Of a stretch of DNA of 64,000 nt, positions 45,531 through 55,902 are shown piece after piece (position 1 is the stretch's first letter; every line of letters starts with the position of its first letter). The stretch spans positions 291,881-355,880 of the forward strand of contig NZ_CACVAF010000006.1 of NCBI RefSeq assembly GCF_902726565.1. The letters run 5' to 3'. Under the pieces are notes generated by a model that ran no database searches, was not told where the DNA came from, and was given only the letters and a program-made list of their open reading frames with translations. Source of the DNA: Yersinia vastinensis (GTDB taxonomy: Bacteria > Pseudomonadota > Gammaproteobacteria > Enterobacterales > Enterobacteriaceae). Both the position numbers and the translations under genes were made by a program.

Positions 45531-48338
45531 ATGCAGAACGGCGCAATGAAGGCCTGGCTGGATTCCTCCTATCTGGCGGGCGCGAACCAGTCCTACATAG
45601 AGCAGCTCTATGAAGACTTTTTAACCGATCCTGGTTCCGTTGATGATAGTTGGCGTTCAATTTTTCAACAACTACCTACAACGGGTGTAAAACCTGATCA
45701 GTTCCACTCTCAAACACGTGAGTATTTCCGTCGCTTGGCGAAGGATACCTCTCGTTACAACTCATCCATCAGCGATCCTGAAAACGATGCCAAGCAAGTT
45801 AAGGTGTTGCAGTTAATCAACGCCTTCCGCTTCCGCGGCCATCAACATGCCAACCTTGACCCGCTCGGTTTGTGGAAGCAGGAGTCTGTTCCAGACCTTG
45901 AACCTTCCTATCATCATCTGACCGAAGCCGATTTCCAGAACACCTTCAATGTCGGTTCTTTTGCTATTGGCAAAGAAACCATGAAGTTGTCTGACCTGTA
46001 CGCGGCGCTAAAGCAGACTTACTGCGGCTCTATTGGCGCTGAGTATATGCACATTACCAACACCGAAGAGAAACGCTGGATTCAGCAGCGTATTGAGTCG
46101 GTGGTCGGGAAACCGACATTCAGCGATGAAGAGAAGCGCCGCTTCCTGAGCGAACTGACAGCCGCTGAAGGTTTGGAACGTTATCTAGGGGCTAAATTCC
46201 CGGGTGCCAAGCGTTTCTCGCTGGAGGGCGGCGATTCGCTGGTCACCATGCTGAAAGAAATGATTCGTCATGCGGGTAAGAACGGCACACGTGAAGTCGT
46301 TCTGGGGATGGCTCACCGCGGTCGTCTAAACGTATTGATCAACGTGCTGGGTAAGAAGCCAGAAGATTTATTTGATGAATTCTCTGGTAAGCATAAAGAG
46401 CATCTGGGGACTGGCGACGTTAAATATCACCAAGGTTTCTCATCTGATGTTGAAACTGAAGGTGGTTTAGTCCATCTGGCACTGGCCTTTAACCCATCGC
46501 ATCTGGAAATTGTCAGCCCGGTTGTTATCGGTTCCGTGCGCGCGCGCCGCGACCGTTTGGATGAAGCTCGTAGCAACATGGTATTGCCAATCACTATTCA
46601 TGGTGATGCGGCTATTGCGGGTCAGGGAGTGGTGCAAGAAACCTTGAACATGTCTCAGGCCCGTGGCTATGAAGTGGGCGGAACAGTGCGAATTGTTATC
46701 AATAACCAGATTGGTTTCACTACCTCGAACCCACTGGACGCACGTTCTACTCAATACTGTACCGATATCGCCAAAATGGTACAGGCACCTATTTTCCACG
46801 TGAATGCTGATGATCCTGAAGCTGTGGCGTTTGTTACCCGTCTGGCGTTGGATTTCCGTAACACCTTTAAACGTGACGTGATGATTGATCTGGTTTGCTA
46901 CCGTCGCCATGGGCATAACGAAGCCGATGAGCCAAGTGCAACGCAGCCAGTGATGTATCAGAAAATCAAAAAACACCCGACGCCGCGCAAGATTTATGCT
47001 GACAAGCTGACCGAACAAAATATCGCCAGCCTGGAAGATGCCACGGAAATGGTCAACCTGTATCGTGATGCACTGGATCACGGTGACTGCGTGGTCGAAG
47101 AGTGGCGTCCGATGAATCTGCAATCCTTCACATGGTCGCCTTATCTGAACCATGAATGGGACGAAGAGTATCCAAGTAAAGTTGAAATGAAGCGCCTGCA
47201 AGATCTGGCTCGTCGTATCAGCCATGCGCCGGAAGCCATTGAGATGCAATCGCGTGTTGCCAAGATCTATGGTGACCGTGCTTTGATGGCTGCAGGTGAG
47301 AAACCATTTGATTGGGGTGCTGCAGAAACACTGGCCTACGCGACACTGGTAGATGAAGGTATTCCGATTCGTTTATCCGGCGAAGATGCTGGGCGCGGTA
47401 CTTTCTTCCATCGTCATGCTGTGATTCATAACCAGAAAAATGGTTCTGTCTACGTACCATTGGCCAATGTTCACAGTGGGCAGGGTAACTTCCAAGTATG
47501 GGACTCTGTGTTGTCGGAAGAAGCTGTTTTGGCCTTTGAATATGGCTACGCCACAGCAGAACCTCGTACCCTGACCATCTGGGAAGCGCAGTTTGGTGAC
47601 TTTGCCAACGGTGCTCAAGTTGTTATCGACCAGTTCATCAGCTCCGGCGAACAAAAATGGGGCCGGATGTGTGGTCTGGTGATGTTGCTGCCGCATGGTT
47701 ACGAAGGGCAAGGCCCTGAGCACTCCTCTGCGCGGTTGGAACGTTATCTGCAACTTTGTGCTGAACAAAATATGCAGGTGTGTATTCCGTCAACACCAGC
47801 GCAGGTTTACCACATGATTCGCCGTCAGGCACTACGTGGTATGCGTCGTCCATTGGTGGTCATGTCGCCTAAGTCATTGTTGCGTCACCCGCTGGCAGTC
47901 TCCTCTCTGGATGAACTGGCGAATGGCAGCTTCTTGCCAGCTATCGGTGAAATTGACGAGCTGGATCCGAAAGGCGTCAAACGTGTCGTGATGTGCTCAG
48001 GCAAAGTCTATTATGATCTGCTGGAACAGCGTCGCAAAAATGGGCAAACAGATGTCGCTATCGTGCGTATCGAGCAGCTTTATCCGTTCCCACATCAAGC
48101 GGTACAAGCGGTGTTGGAACAATTTGCTCATGTCCATGATTTCGTTTGGTGTCAGGAAGAACCGCTTAATCAGGGTGCTTGGTATTGCAGCCAACATAAC
48201 TTCCGTGAAGTGATTCCATTTGGTGCCTCTTTGCGTTACGCAGGCCGCCCAGCTTCTGCTTCACCGGCTGTTGGGTACATTTCCGTACACCAGAAACAAC
48301 AACAAGCTCTGGTTAATGACGCGCTGACTGTCGAATAG
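45531..48338 (+). CDS. sucA: 2-oxoglutarate dehydrogenase E1 component
   Basis: The thiamin-diphosphate-dependent decarboxylase of the 2-oxoglutarate dehydrogenase complex. The product is 935 residues (936 from the adjacent ATG at 45528). ATG 45531 is preferred from AAGGG spacing and the E. coli N-terminus MQNSALKAWLDSSYL. Features include RFRGHQHANLDPLG, GMAHRGRLNVLINVLGK, the ThDP/Mg region GDAAIAGQGVVQETLNMS with INNQIGFTTS, and YRRHGHNEADEPS. The C-terminal part carries FFHRHAVIHNQ and the GYEGQGPEHSSARLERYLQL block. Confidence 0.98.
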   Translation: MQNGAMKAWLDSSYLAGANQSYIEQLYEDFLTDPGSVDDSWRSIFQQLPTTGVKPDQFHSQTREYFRRLAKDTSRYNSSISDPENDAKQVKVLQLINAFRFRGHQHANLDPLGLWKQESVPDLEPSYHHLTEADFQNTFNVGSFAIGKETMKLSDLYAALKQTYCGSIGAEYMHITNTEEKRWIQQRIESVVGKPTFSDEEKRRFLSELTAAEGLERYLGAKFPGAKRFSLEGGDSLVTMLKEMIRHAGKNGTREVVLGMAHRGRLNVLINVLGKKPEDLFDEFSGKHKEHLGTGDVKYHQGFSSDVETEGGLVHLALAFNPSHLEIVSPVVIGSVRARRDRLDEARSNMVLPITIHGDAAIAGQGVVQETLNMSQARGYEVGGTVRIVINNQIGFTTSNPLDARSTQYCTDIAKMVQAPIFHVNADDPEAVAFVTRLALDFRNTFKRDVMIDLVCYRRHGHNEADEPSATQPVMYQKIKKHPTPRKIYADKLTEQNIASLEDATEMVNLYRDALDHGDCVVEEWRPMNLQSFTWSPYLNHEWDEEYPSKVEMKRLQDLARRISHAPEAIEMQSRVAKIYGDRALMAAGEKPFDWGAAETLAYATLVDEGIPIRLSGEDAGRGTFFHRHAVIHNQKNGSVYVPLANVHSGQGNFQVWDSVLSEEAVLAFEYGYATAEPRTLTIWEAQFGDFANGAQVVIDQFISSGEQKWGRMCGLVMLLPHGYEGQGPEHSSARLERYLQLCAEQNMQVCIPSTPAQVYHMIRRQALRGMRRPLVVMSPKSLLRHPLAVSSLDELANGSFLPAIGEIDELDPKGVKRVVMCSGKVYYDLLEQRRKNGQTDVAIVRIEQLYPFPHQAVQAVLEQFAHVHDFVWCQEEPLNQGAWYCSQHNFREVIPFGASLRYAGRPASASPAVGYISVHQKQQQALVNDALTVE

Positions 48339-48367
48339 CGAGCCGGTTAACACATAAAGGATAGAGA

Positions 48368-49591
48368 ATGAGTAGCGTAGATATTAATGTTCCTGACCTC
48401 CCTGAGTCTGTCGCCGATGGCTCCGTAGCAACATGGCACAAAAAACCGGGCGATAGCGTCAAACGTGATGAAGTGCTGGTTGAGATTGAAACGGACAAAG
48501 TGATTTTGGAAGTTCCGGCTAGCCAAGACGGTATTCTGGATGCCATTTTGGAAGACGAAGGTGCAACAGTTGTTTCACGTCAGGTACTGGGGCGTATTCG
48601 TCCAAGTGACAGCTCCGGTCTGCCAACGGAAGAAAAAAGCCAGAGCACAGAATCCACACCAGCCCAGCGTCAGACTGCTAGCTTGGAAGAAGAATCTAAC
48701 GATAACCTCAGCCCGGCGATCCGTCGTTTGATTGCAGAACACTCTCTTGACGCTGCGGCTATTAAAGGCAGCGGTGTGGGTGGTCGTCTGACTCGTGAGG
48801 ATATCGAGAGTCATTTGGCAAGCCGCAAATCGGCACCAGCAACGGCAGAAGCCAAAGTTGAAGCTGCAGCCCCTGTAGCTCCTATCGCAGGTCGCAGTGA
48901 AAAACGTGTTCCGATGACACGCCTGCGTAAACGTGTTGCCGAGCGCCTGCTGGAAGCGAAAAACAGCACCGCGATGTTGACGACGTTTAATGAAATCAAC
49001 ATGAAGCCAATCATGGACCTACGCAAGCAGTATGGTGAAGCTTTCGAGAAGCGCCATGGTGTTCGTCTGGGCTTTATGTCCTTTTATATCAAAGCTGTTG
49101 TTGAAGCACTGAAACGCTACCCAGAAGTGAATGCTTCTCTTGATGGCGAAGATGTGGTTTATCACAATTATTTCGATGTCAGTATTGCGGTTTCTACTCC
49201 GCGCGGCTTGGTGACCCCAGTTCTGCGTGATGTAGACACCATGGGCATGGCTGATATTGAGAAAAAAATCAAAGAACTGGCTGTAAAAGGCCGTGACGGC
49301 AAACTGAAAGTTGAAGAACTGACTGGCGGTAATTTCACTATTACTAACGGCGGCGTATTTGGCTCATTGATGTCGACTCCGATCATTAACCCACCACAAA
49401 GCGCGATCCTTGGCATGCATGCCATTAAAGAAAGGCCAATGGCGGTAGATGGTCAGGTAGTGATTTTGCCAATGATGTATTTGGCACTGTCCTACGATCA
49501 CCGTTTGATCGACGGCCGTGAGTCTGTTGGTTATCTGGTGACAGTGAAAGAGATGCTGGAAGATCCAGCTCGCTTACTGCTTGATGTATAA
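48368..49591 (+). CDS. sucB: 2-oxoglutarate dehydrogenase E2 component (dihydrolipoyl succinyltransferase)
   Basis: The core subunit of the 2-oxoglutarate dehydrogenase complex, 407 residues. The lipoyl domain carries Lys44 in [14 protein letters not shown] linker and a peripheral-subunit-binding domain ([15 protein letters not shown]...[11 protein letters not shown], about 115-150) follow. The catalytic domain has its active-site motif near the end ([13 protein letters not shown]). It follows sucA by 29 bp with AAAGGA upstream. Confidence 0.98.
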   Translation: MSSVDINVPDLPESVADGSVATWHKKPGDSVKRDEVLVEIETDKVILEVPASQDGILDAILEDEGATVVSRQVLGRIRPSDSSGLPTEEKSQSTESTPAQRQTASLEEESNDNLSPAIRRLIAEHSLDAAAIKGSGVGGRLTREDIESHLASRKSAPATAEAKVEAAAPVAPIAGRSEKRVPMTRLRKRVAERLLEAKNSTAMLTTFNEINMKPIMDLRKQYGEAFEKRHGVRLGFMSFYIKAVVEALKRYPEVNASLDGEDVVYHNYFDVSIAVSTPRGLVTPVLRDVDTMGMADIEKKIKELAVKGRDGKLKVEELTGGNFTITNGGVFGSLMSTPIINPPQSAILGMHAIKERPMAVDGQVVILPMMYLALSYDHRLIDGRESVGYLVTVKEMLEDPARLLLDV

Positions 49592-49614
49592 AAAAGATAA
49601 ATGACAAGGTCAGT

Positions 49615-49654
49615 CTGATTGCAAGGTGTTGATAACCTGCCTCCGCGCAATCAG
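49615..49654. repeat. Inverted repeat between sucB and sucC
   Basis: CTGATTGC (49615-49622) and GCAATCAG (49647-49654) enclose a smaller AGGT/ACCT hairpin in the 113-bp sucB-sucC gap. It is probably an mRNA structure. Confidence 0.45.
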
Positions 49655-49704
49655 GCTACCTAGAAGGCTTCGGCCCATCTCAGACCTTATATGGATAGAA
49701 CATC

Positions 49705-50871
49705 ATGAATTTACACGAATATCAGGCAAAACAACTGTTTGCTCGGTATGGCATGCCCGCTCCAACGGGTTACGCCTGTACCACACCGCGTGAAGCAGAA
49801 GAAGCCGCATCTAAAATCGGTGCTGGCCCGTGGGTGGTTAAATGTCAGGTACACGCTGGCGGTCGCGGTAAAGCGGGCGGCGTGAAACTGGTTAACAGCA
49901 AAGAAGATATTCGTGCTTTCGCTGAACAGTGGCTGGGTAAAAAACTGGTCACCTACCAGACAGATGCTAATGGTCAGCCGGTTCATCAGATTTTGGTTGA
50001 AGCGGCAACCGACATTGATAAAGAGCTGTATTTGGGTGCGGTTATCGACCGTAGCTCCCGTCGTGTGGTGTTTATGGCATCCACAGAAGGCGGTGTTGAA
50101 ATTGAGAAAGTAGCCGAAGAAACACCAGAACTGATCCATAAAATCGCATTGGATCCGTTGACTGGCCCGCAACCTTATCAAGGTCGTGAATTGGCCTTCA
50201 AATTAGGGCTGACGGGTAAACAAGTTGCTCAGTTCACCAAGATCTTTATGGGCTTGGCAACGATGTTCTTGGAACGTGATCTGGCGATGGTTGAGATAAA
50301 CCCACTGGTTATCACCAAACAGGGTGATTTGGTGTGTTTGGATGGCAAACTGGGTGCCGATGGTAACGCTTTGTTCCGCCAGCCTGAACTACGTGAGATG
50401 CGTGACCCAAGTCAGGAAGATGCTCGTGAAGCACATGCTGCACAGTGGGAACTGAACTATGTGGCATTGGATGGCAACATTGGCTGCATGGTTAACGGCG
50501 CGGGTCTGGCTATGGGTACCATGGACATCGTGAAATTGCACGGTGGGGAACCTGCGAACTTCCTGGACGTCGGCGGTGGTGCAACTAAAGAGCGTGTGAC
50601 TGAAGCCTTTAAAATCATTTTGTCTGATGACAAAGTGAAAGCCGTCTTCGTTAACATCTTTGGTGGAATTGTGCGTTGTGACCTGATTGCTGACGGCATC
50701 ATTGGTGCAGTTGAAGAAGTGGGTGTCAACGTGCCGGTGGTGGTTCGTTTGGAAGGGAACAATGCCGAGCTGGGTGCCAAAAAACTGGCGGACAGTGGGT
50801 TGAATATCATTGCTGCGACCAGCCTGACAGATGCGGCTCAGCAAGTTGTAGCGGCAGTGGGGGCTAAATAA
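49705..50871 (+). CDS. sucC: Succinyl-CoA synthetase beta subunit
   Basis: Forms succinate and ATP/GTP from succinyl-CoA together with SucD. The 388-residue ATP-grasp protein starts [18 protein letters not shown]. It contains [26 protein letters not shown] and the [17 protein letters not shown] and [16 protein letters not shown] motifs. The length equals that of the E. coli protein. The stop overlaps the sucD start by one base (TAATG). Confidence 0.98.
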   Translation: MNLHEYQAKQLFARYGMPAPTGYACTTPREAEEAASKIGAGPWVVKCQVHAGGRGKAGGVKLVNSKEDIRAFAEQWLGKKLVTYQTDANGQPVHQILVEAATDIDKELYLGAVIDRSSRRVVFMASTEGGVEIEKVAEETPELIHKIALDPLTGPQPYQGRELAFKLGLTGKQVAQFTKIFMGLATMFLERDLAMVEINPLVITKQGDLVCLDGKLGADGNALFRQPELREMRDPSQEDAREAHAAQWELNYVALDGNIGCMVNGAGLAMGTMDIVKLHGGEPANFLDVGGGATKERVTEAFKIILSDDKVKAVFVNIFGGIVRCDLIADGIIGAVEEVGVNVPVVVRLEGNNAELGAKKLADSGLNIIAATSLTDAAQQVVAAVGAK

Positions 50872-51749
50872 TGTCTATTTTAATTGATAAAAACACCAAA
50901 GTTATTTGTCAGGGTTTTACCGGTAGCCAAGGGACTTTCCACTCAGAACAAGCTATCGCCTATGGCACAAAAATGGTTGGCGGCGTCACACCAGGCAAAG
51001 GCGGCACTGAGCATTTGGGCCTGCCGGTGTTTAATACAGTACGCGAAGCTGTAGAAGCAACTGGGGCGACAGCCTCTGTTATCTACGTGCCAGCGCCATT
51101 CTGTAAAGACTCCATTCTGGAAGCGATCGATGCTGGTATCAAACTGATCATCTGTATTACTGAAGGCATCCCAACGCTGGATATGCTGGTGGTAAAAGTC
51201 AAACTGGAACAGTCTGATGTGCGGATGATTGGCCCGAACTGCCCAGGTGTCATCACCCCAGGGGAGTGTAAGATTGGTATCATGCCCGGCCACATTCACT
51301 TGCCAGGTAAAGTCGGTATCGTTTCTCGTTCCGGTACACTGACTTATGAAGCGGTAAAACAGACGACGGATATTGGTTTCGGCCAATCAAGCTGCGTCGG
51401 CATTGGTGGTGATCCAATTCCTGGTTCTAACTTTATTGATATTCTGAAGTTGTTCCAAGAAGATCCACAAACTGAAGTCATTGTGATGATCGGTGAAATC
51501 GGTGGTAACGCAGAGGAAGAAGCGGCGGCTTATATTAAAGAGCACGTGACCAAACCTGTTGTGGGTTATATCGCGGGTGTGACTGCACCAAAAGGTAAAC
51601 GTATGGGCCATGCTGGTGCCATCATTGCAGGCGGGAAAGGGACAGCGGATGATAAATTTGCTGCTCTGGAAGCGGCTGGCGTCAAAACCGTACGTAGCCT
51701 TGCTGAAATCGGCAATGCTGTGAAAGCTGTCTACCAACGTAATAAATAA
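50871..51749 (+). CDS. sucD: Succinyl-CoA synthetase alpha subunit
   Basis: The catalytic alpha subunit, phosphorylated on an active-site His. The 292-residue protein has the CoA-binding region [20 protein letters not shown], the [20 protein letters not shown] block and the phosphohistidine region [21 protein letters not shown]. The ATG overlaps the sucC stop, indicating translational coupling. It is the last gene of the sdh-suc block. Confidence 0.98.
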   Translation: MSILIDKNTKVICQGFTGSQGTFHSEQAIAYGTKMVGGVTPGKGGTEHLGLPVFNTVREAVEATGATASVIYVPAPFCKDSILEAIDAGIKLIICITEGIPTLDMLVVKVKLEQSDVRMIGPNCPGVITPGECKIGIMPGHIHLPGKVGIVSRSGTLTYEAVKQTTDIGFGQSSCVGIGGDPIPGSNFIDILKLFQEDPQTEVIVMIGEIGGNAEEEAAAYIKEHVTKPVVGYIAGVTAPKGKRMGHAGAIIAGGKGTADDKFAALEAAGVKTVRSLAEIGNAVKAVYQRNK

Positions 51750-51795
51750 TACCGAGCGATAACCGTCATTGCTGGCTAATGGCTAGCTGGACATC

Positions 51796-51820
51796 AAGGC
51801 CACCCTTCGGTGGCCTTTTT
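51796..51820 (+). terminator. Terminator of the suc operon
   Basis: A GC-rich stem AAGGCCACC / GGTGGCCTT with a CTTC loop, followed by TTTTT, lies 46 bp after sucD. It is also in position to stop the convergent nucleotidase transcript. Confidence 0.9.
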
Positions 51821-51831
51821 AATACTTAAGA

Positions 51832-53730
51832 TTAGAACTTATTCAACGCAGTAATTAATACAATATCCGTTTGCGCCTGTTGTTTAGCTTGCTCAGTTGT
51901 GGCGCTGGCGGCTTGCTGTTGCAGTGCCGTTAATGCCGCACTGTAACTGGCTTTATCTTTAAACAACTTATCTTTAACGTTAATTGAGGCAATATTGGTA
52001 TAGCGGCCATCGGCAGTTGACGGCACGGTAATTGCCCCCTGATTAATGAGTCGTTTTACAATTTTCCGCTCTTTGTCATAGCCCTCTATCCCCTCCAAAT
52101 GCCATCGCTGTTGAGGTTTCCCCTCAAATTGACCCGCCTTCACATTTGTCAGATAGCGAATTGTCAGATTACGGATGGTACCTTCTTCTTCACCATACTG
52201 CGCTTTACTGTCCGATAAGATAGGGAAGGTTTGTCCTTCGAGTACGCCACCTTTTTGTGTCAAATGCCCCATTCGATAACTGTTCATTCCTAGATGAATT
52301 GGTGTGATATCAATGACTGGGGTGCCATCAGTAAGGCGCAAATCAGTGATTCGCGAACCGACAGGTTGACGCAAATCAATGGTATAGGTAACACCATCAA
52401 AGAAGTCATTGGTTGAATATTTAGAGGCTCGGCGTTGCGGGTTAAAACTGTAAGTGACATCACCCGGTTTGACCTGATTAAAGTAGTCTGCTGACCATTC
52501 CATATACTGCTTTAGCTCTTTGCCAGTCAGAGAATAAACGGTAATTTCGCCCCCAGCATACTGATAGTTAAATGCAATATCTTTAGCCGTGATATTACCG
52601 ACATCCAGTTTAGGATGGTCATTATCAATCTGTAAGGCGATGACTTGAGCTTGTGGTGCGTAACGATGCGCGGCTTCTTGATACAGTGCGCTGATACCCG
52701 TGTCCTGCACATGCACCTGAGGAATGCCTTTAATCTCATCTGGCGGCACTAGATTAACGCCACTTAAGGTTGCAATGACTCGGTTAGCATTGGCGCGCAA
52801 AATGTCATGATAAGGCTGATAAATGGCTTCCAGTGTTTTATCAGATTCGACCCCTTTGATGGGGTAGGTGTAGCTGTCTTTGTCAATTAGATGATACTTC
52901 CCGTCTCGCTGTTCAAATTTCAAATCAATTCGGGACAGGGCACGACCATATTTATCTGGCTCAGTAATAATGACACCATTAACTACAGCTTTATCAATCT
53001 TCACATGCATATGACCGGCAACGATAGCAGCGAGCTCTGGGTTAGCTTTGGCTATGTCGCCAACCCCGGTTCCTGGCCGCTGATTTTCATTGTCGATCCC
53101 CATATGCGCAACCAGCACAATGGCATCGACTTGCGGCTGGATTTGCTGAATCACTTTTTTCACTTCCAGCACTGGGTCAGTGAAATGAATACCATTAATG
53201 CGGTCGGTACCCAGCGCAAACTCGGCTGTCATTGGGGTATCCATACCAATAATGCCAATCTTAACTCCTTGGCGTTCAATGATTTTGTAAGAGGGTAGAT
53301 AGGGTTTACCCGAATCCCAGAAAATATTGCCCGCCAATGCCGCGCCCTCAAATTGCTTTAGCGACGTGGAAAGCGCTTTCAAGCCAAAATCAAACTCATG
53401 ATTACCCATCACCCAAGCATCATATTTCATGGCATTGAAACCGAGGATCATTGGGCTAATAGGCTCATTTTTAAAGGTTTCGACAAAGTTGCCCTGAAGG
53501 GTATCGCCAGCATCGACCAGAATAATATTGGGTTGTTCGGCGCGAATATTCTGCACTTTAGTGGCTATTTGGCTCAAGCTACCGGCCAAATTTTCACTGT
53601 CGCTGGCATAGTCCCACGGTACAAAAGTGCCATGTAAATCAGAGGTGCCCAAGATGGTGACGTCGACTTGTTGCGCGGCGAGAGTGGCGGTGCTGACACA
53701 GAGTAATGTAGTGAATGCTATTTTTTTCAT
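51832..53730 (-). CDS. Periplasmic 5'-nucleotidase / 2',3'-cyclic phosphodiesterase family protein
   Basis: A 632-residue two-domain metallophosphoesterase of the UshA/CpdB family, exported by the signal peptide MKKIAFTTLLCVSTATLAA. The dinuclear metal motifs are GTSDLHG (near 30), DAGDTLQG (near 77), GNHEFDFG (near 113), VLVAHMG and GHMHVKID. The C-terminal substrate-binding domain follows from about residue 350. The length is close to CpdB (647), but it is not an obvious CpdB or UshA. It should scavenge extracellular nucleotides. It has no counterpart at this place in E. coli. Confidence 0.88.
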   Translation of the reverse strand: MKKIAFTTLLCVSTATLAAQQVDVTILGTSDLHGTFVPWDYASDSENLAGSLSQIATKVQNIRAEQPNIILVDAGDTLQGNFVETFKNEPISPMILGFNAMKYDAWVMGNHEFDFGLKALSTSLKQFEGAALAGNIFWDSGKPYLPSYKIIERQGVKIGIIGMDTPMTAEFALGTDRINGIHFTDPVLEVKKVIQQIQPQVDAIVLVAHMGIDNENQRPGTGVGDIAKANPELAAIVAGHMHVKIDKAVVNGVIITEPDKYGRALSRIDLKFEQRDGKYHLIDKDSYTYPIKGVESDKTLEAIYQPYHDILRANANRVIATLSGVNLVPPDEIKGIPQVHVQDTGISALYQEAAHRYAPQAQVIALQIDNDHPKLDVGNITAKDIAFNYQYAGGEITVYSLTGKELKQYMEWSADYFNQVKPGDVTYSFNPQRRASKYSTNDFFDGVTYTIDLRQPVGSRITDLRLTDGTPVIDITPIHLGMNSYRMGHLTQKGGVLEGQTFPILSDSKAQYGEEEGTIRNLTIRYLTNVKAGQFEGKPQQRWHLEGIEGYDKERKIVKRLINQGAITVPSTADGRYTNIASINVKDKLFKDKASYSAALTALQQQAASATTEQAKQQAQTDIVLITALNKF

Positions 53731-54000
53731 TGTGCGGATTCAATATTTTATCAAGTAATAGCACTTTATCATGCAACAAAATGGCAACACTAGCGAACGC
53801 TTCCCTCAAGATGGGCTAATATATTCATATAAAAGTTGGAATTGTGATTTAACTCACTCTGAAATTAATAAATTTAAAAGTTAACTTGGATCGCATAATA
53901 ACGACGTAATAAAGCATTAGATAAACCATAAAATTACATCTTATTAACAGTTCTAGATTATATAAAAACAATCAAACTTTTAATTAACACAAAAAAGAAT
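53731..54000. promoter_or_regulatory. Nucleotidase-cydA divergent region with a CRP-like site
   Basis: The near half of the 589-bp divergent gap contains TGTGA-TTTAAC-TCACT (53843-53858). This is nearly a perfect CRP site, about 115 bp upstream of the nucleotidase start. AT-rich GTTAA repeats (around 53880 and 53980) could serve ArcA. No ORF is seen. Confidence 0.55.
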
Positions 54001-54003
54001 TAA

Positions 54004-54017
54004 TTGTTCTAAATCAA
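54004..54017 (+). promoter_or_regulatory. FNR-like box 1 upstream of cydA
   Basis: TTGTTCTAAATCAA matches the FNR consensus TTGAT-N4-ATCAA except at one position. It lies about 300 bp before cydA. Confidence 0.55.
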
Positions 54018-54054
54018 GTTTTGAATATGGCAATAATGTTCATATGAGCTTAAA

Positions 54055-54068
54055 TTGTTCTGGATCAA
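54055..54068 (+). promoter_or_regulatory. FNR-like box 2 upstream of cydA
   Basis: TTGTTCTGGATCAA has the same one-position deviation from the FNR consensus as box 1 and stands 51 bp downstream of it. E. coli cydAB is also controlled by two FNR sites plus ArcA, which supports the assignment. Confidence 0.6.
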
Positions 54069-54319
54069 ACTACGGCAAGGTAGGCAAATGGCCTATTTGT
54101 TGACCTGTATCCAGAACTCTAAGCTGGGTCACGTAAAATCCTATTTATTGTGTGGGATTAGAAGCGTACTATTACCGCGGTGTAATACTGGGTAGTTGAT
54201 ATTGTTATTTTTTGTTGTGTTTTTTTGGGCATTCACTGCGAGTAGTTATGGGGTTTTCAATTTTATGAAGGCCGGATTGCCGCAAGTCGGAGTCTTCCTG
54301 CGAGGAGCAAGGAGTCAAG

Positions 54320-55888
54320 ATGTTTGATATTGTCGAACTGTCACGGTTACAGTTTGCCTTAACGGCAATGTACCATTTCTTATTTGTCCCACTAACGCTA
54401 GGTATGGCGTTTATGTTGGCAATTATGGAATCGGTTTATGTGCTGTCTGGTAAACAAATCTATAAAGATATGACCAAATTCTGGGGTAAGTTATTTGCTA
54501 TTAACTTTGCTCTGGGGGTTGCTACTGGTTTGACTATGGAGTTCCAATTCGGGACTAACTGGTCATATTTCTCTCATTACGTCGGTGATATCTTCGGTGC
54601 CCCTCTGGCTATCGAAGGTTTAATGGCGTTCTTCTTAGAATCTACTTTCGTCGGTCTATTCTTCTTCGGTTGGGATCGTCTGAGTAAACACCAGCATTTG
54701 GCCGTAACCTGGCTGGTTGCATTAGGCTCTAACTTCTCTGCGCTGTGGATCTTGGTTGCGAACGGCTGGATGCAAAACCCGATTGCATCTGACTTCAACT
54801 TTGAAACCATGCGTATGGAAATGTTGAGCTTCTCAGAACTGGTTCTGAACCCGGTCGCGCAGGTGAAATTCGTTCACACTGTGGCAGCAGGGTATGTTAC
54901 CGGTGCGATGTTTGTTCTGGGTATCAGCTCTTACTATCTGCTGAAAGGCCGCGATATTCCATTTGCTAAACGCTCCTTTGCTATCGCTGCAAGTTTTGGT
55001 TTAGCAGCCACGCTGTCTGTTATCGTGCTGGGTGATGAATCTGGTTACGAAATGGGTGACGTGCAGAAAACCAAACTGGCAGCAATTGAAGCAGAATGGG
55101 AAACTCAGCCACCTCCGGCAGCCTTTACGTTGTTTGCTATTCCTAATCAGGAAACCATGGAAAACCGGTTTGCGGTTCAGATTCCATTCGCTTTGGGCAT
55201 CATAGCAACCCGTTCACTGGATACTCCGGTCACCGGTTTGCGTGATTTGATGTCACAACACGAAGTGCGTATCCGTAATGGTATTCAGGCGTACCATCTG
55301 CTTGAACAATTACGTAACGGCAATACTGATCCGGCAATACGTGAAGCTTTCAATAAAACGAAGCAGGATCTTGGCTATGGCATGCTACTTAAGCGCTATA
55401 CAGAAAACGTAACAGACGCGACTGAAGAGCAAATCCAGTTAGCCGCCAAGGACTCTATCCCTCGTGTTCTGCCGCTTTACTTCGCTTTCCGCATCATGGT
55501 GGCATGTGGCTTCCTGATGTTACTGATCATCGGCTTGTCGTTCTATAACGTGGTTCGTGGTCGGATTGGCGAGAAAAAATGGCTACTGCGTGCCGCATTG
55601 TATGGTATTCCATTACCGTGGATTGCAGTAGAAGCAGGTTGGTTTGTGGCTGAATATGGCCGTCAACCATGGGCCATCGGTGAAGTGCTACCGACAGCAA
55701 TTGCAAACTCATCCGTCACCGCCGGCGACATTCTGTTCTCCATGGCGCTGATTTGTGGTTTGTACACGCTGTTCTTGGTGGCAGAAATGTACCTGATGTT
55801 CAAATTCGCGCGCCTTGGGCCAAGCAGCCTGAAAACGGGCCGCTATCATTTTGAACAGCCGACTGCCCCAGTGCAGGAAGCACGGTAA
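54320..55888 (+). CDS. cydA: Cytochrome bd-I ubiquinol oxidase subunit I
   Basis: The quinol-oxidising, heme-bearing subunit of the high-affinity terminal oxidase used at low oxygen. The 522-residue protein is nearly collinear with E. coli CydA. The heme-ligand His is in [13 protein letters not shown] (His19), another His is in [13 protein letters not shown] (about 186), and the conserved Met of the b558 site is in [10 protein letters not shown]. The long Q-loop insertion typical of the proteobacterial L-type is present. AAGGAG precedes the ATG by 7 bp. Confidence 0.98.
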   Translation: MFDIVELSRLQFALTAMYHFLFVPLTLGMAFMLAIMESVYVLSGKQIYKDMTKFWGKLFAINFALGVATGLTMEFQFGTNWSYFSHYVGDIFGAPLAIEGLMAFFLESTFVGLFFFGWDRLSKHQHLAVTWLVALGSNFSALWILVANGWMQNPIASDFNFETMRMEMLSFSELVLNPVAQVKFVHTVAAGYVTGAMFVLGISSYYLLKGRDIPFAKRSFAIAASFGLAATLSVIVLGDESGYEMGDVQKTKLAAIEAEWETQPPPAAFTLFAIPNQETMENRFAVQIPFALGIIATRSLDTPVTGLRDLMSQHEVRIRNGIQAYHLLEQLRNGNTDPAIREAFNKTKQDLGYGMLLKRYTENVTDATEEQIQLAAKDSIPRVLPLYFAFRIMVACGFLMLLIIGLSFYNVVRGRIGEKKWLLRAALYGIPLPWIAVEAGWFVAEYGRQPWAIGEVLPTAIANSSVTAGDILFSMALICGLYTLFLVAEMYLMFKFARLGPSSLKTGRYHFEQPTAPVQEAR

Positions 55889-55902
55889 ACAGGAGTCCAC
55901 TT

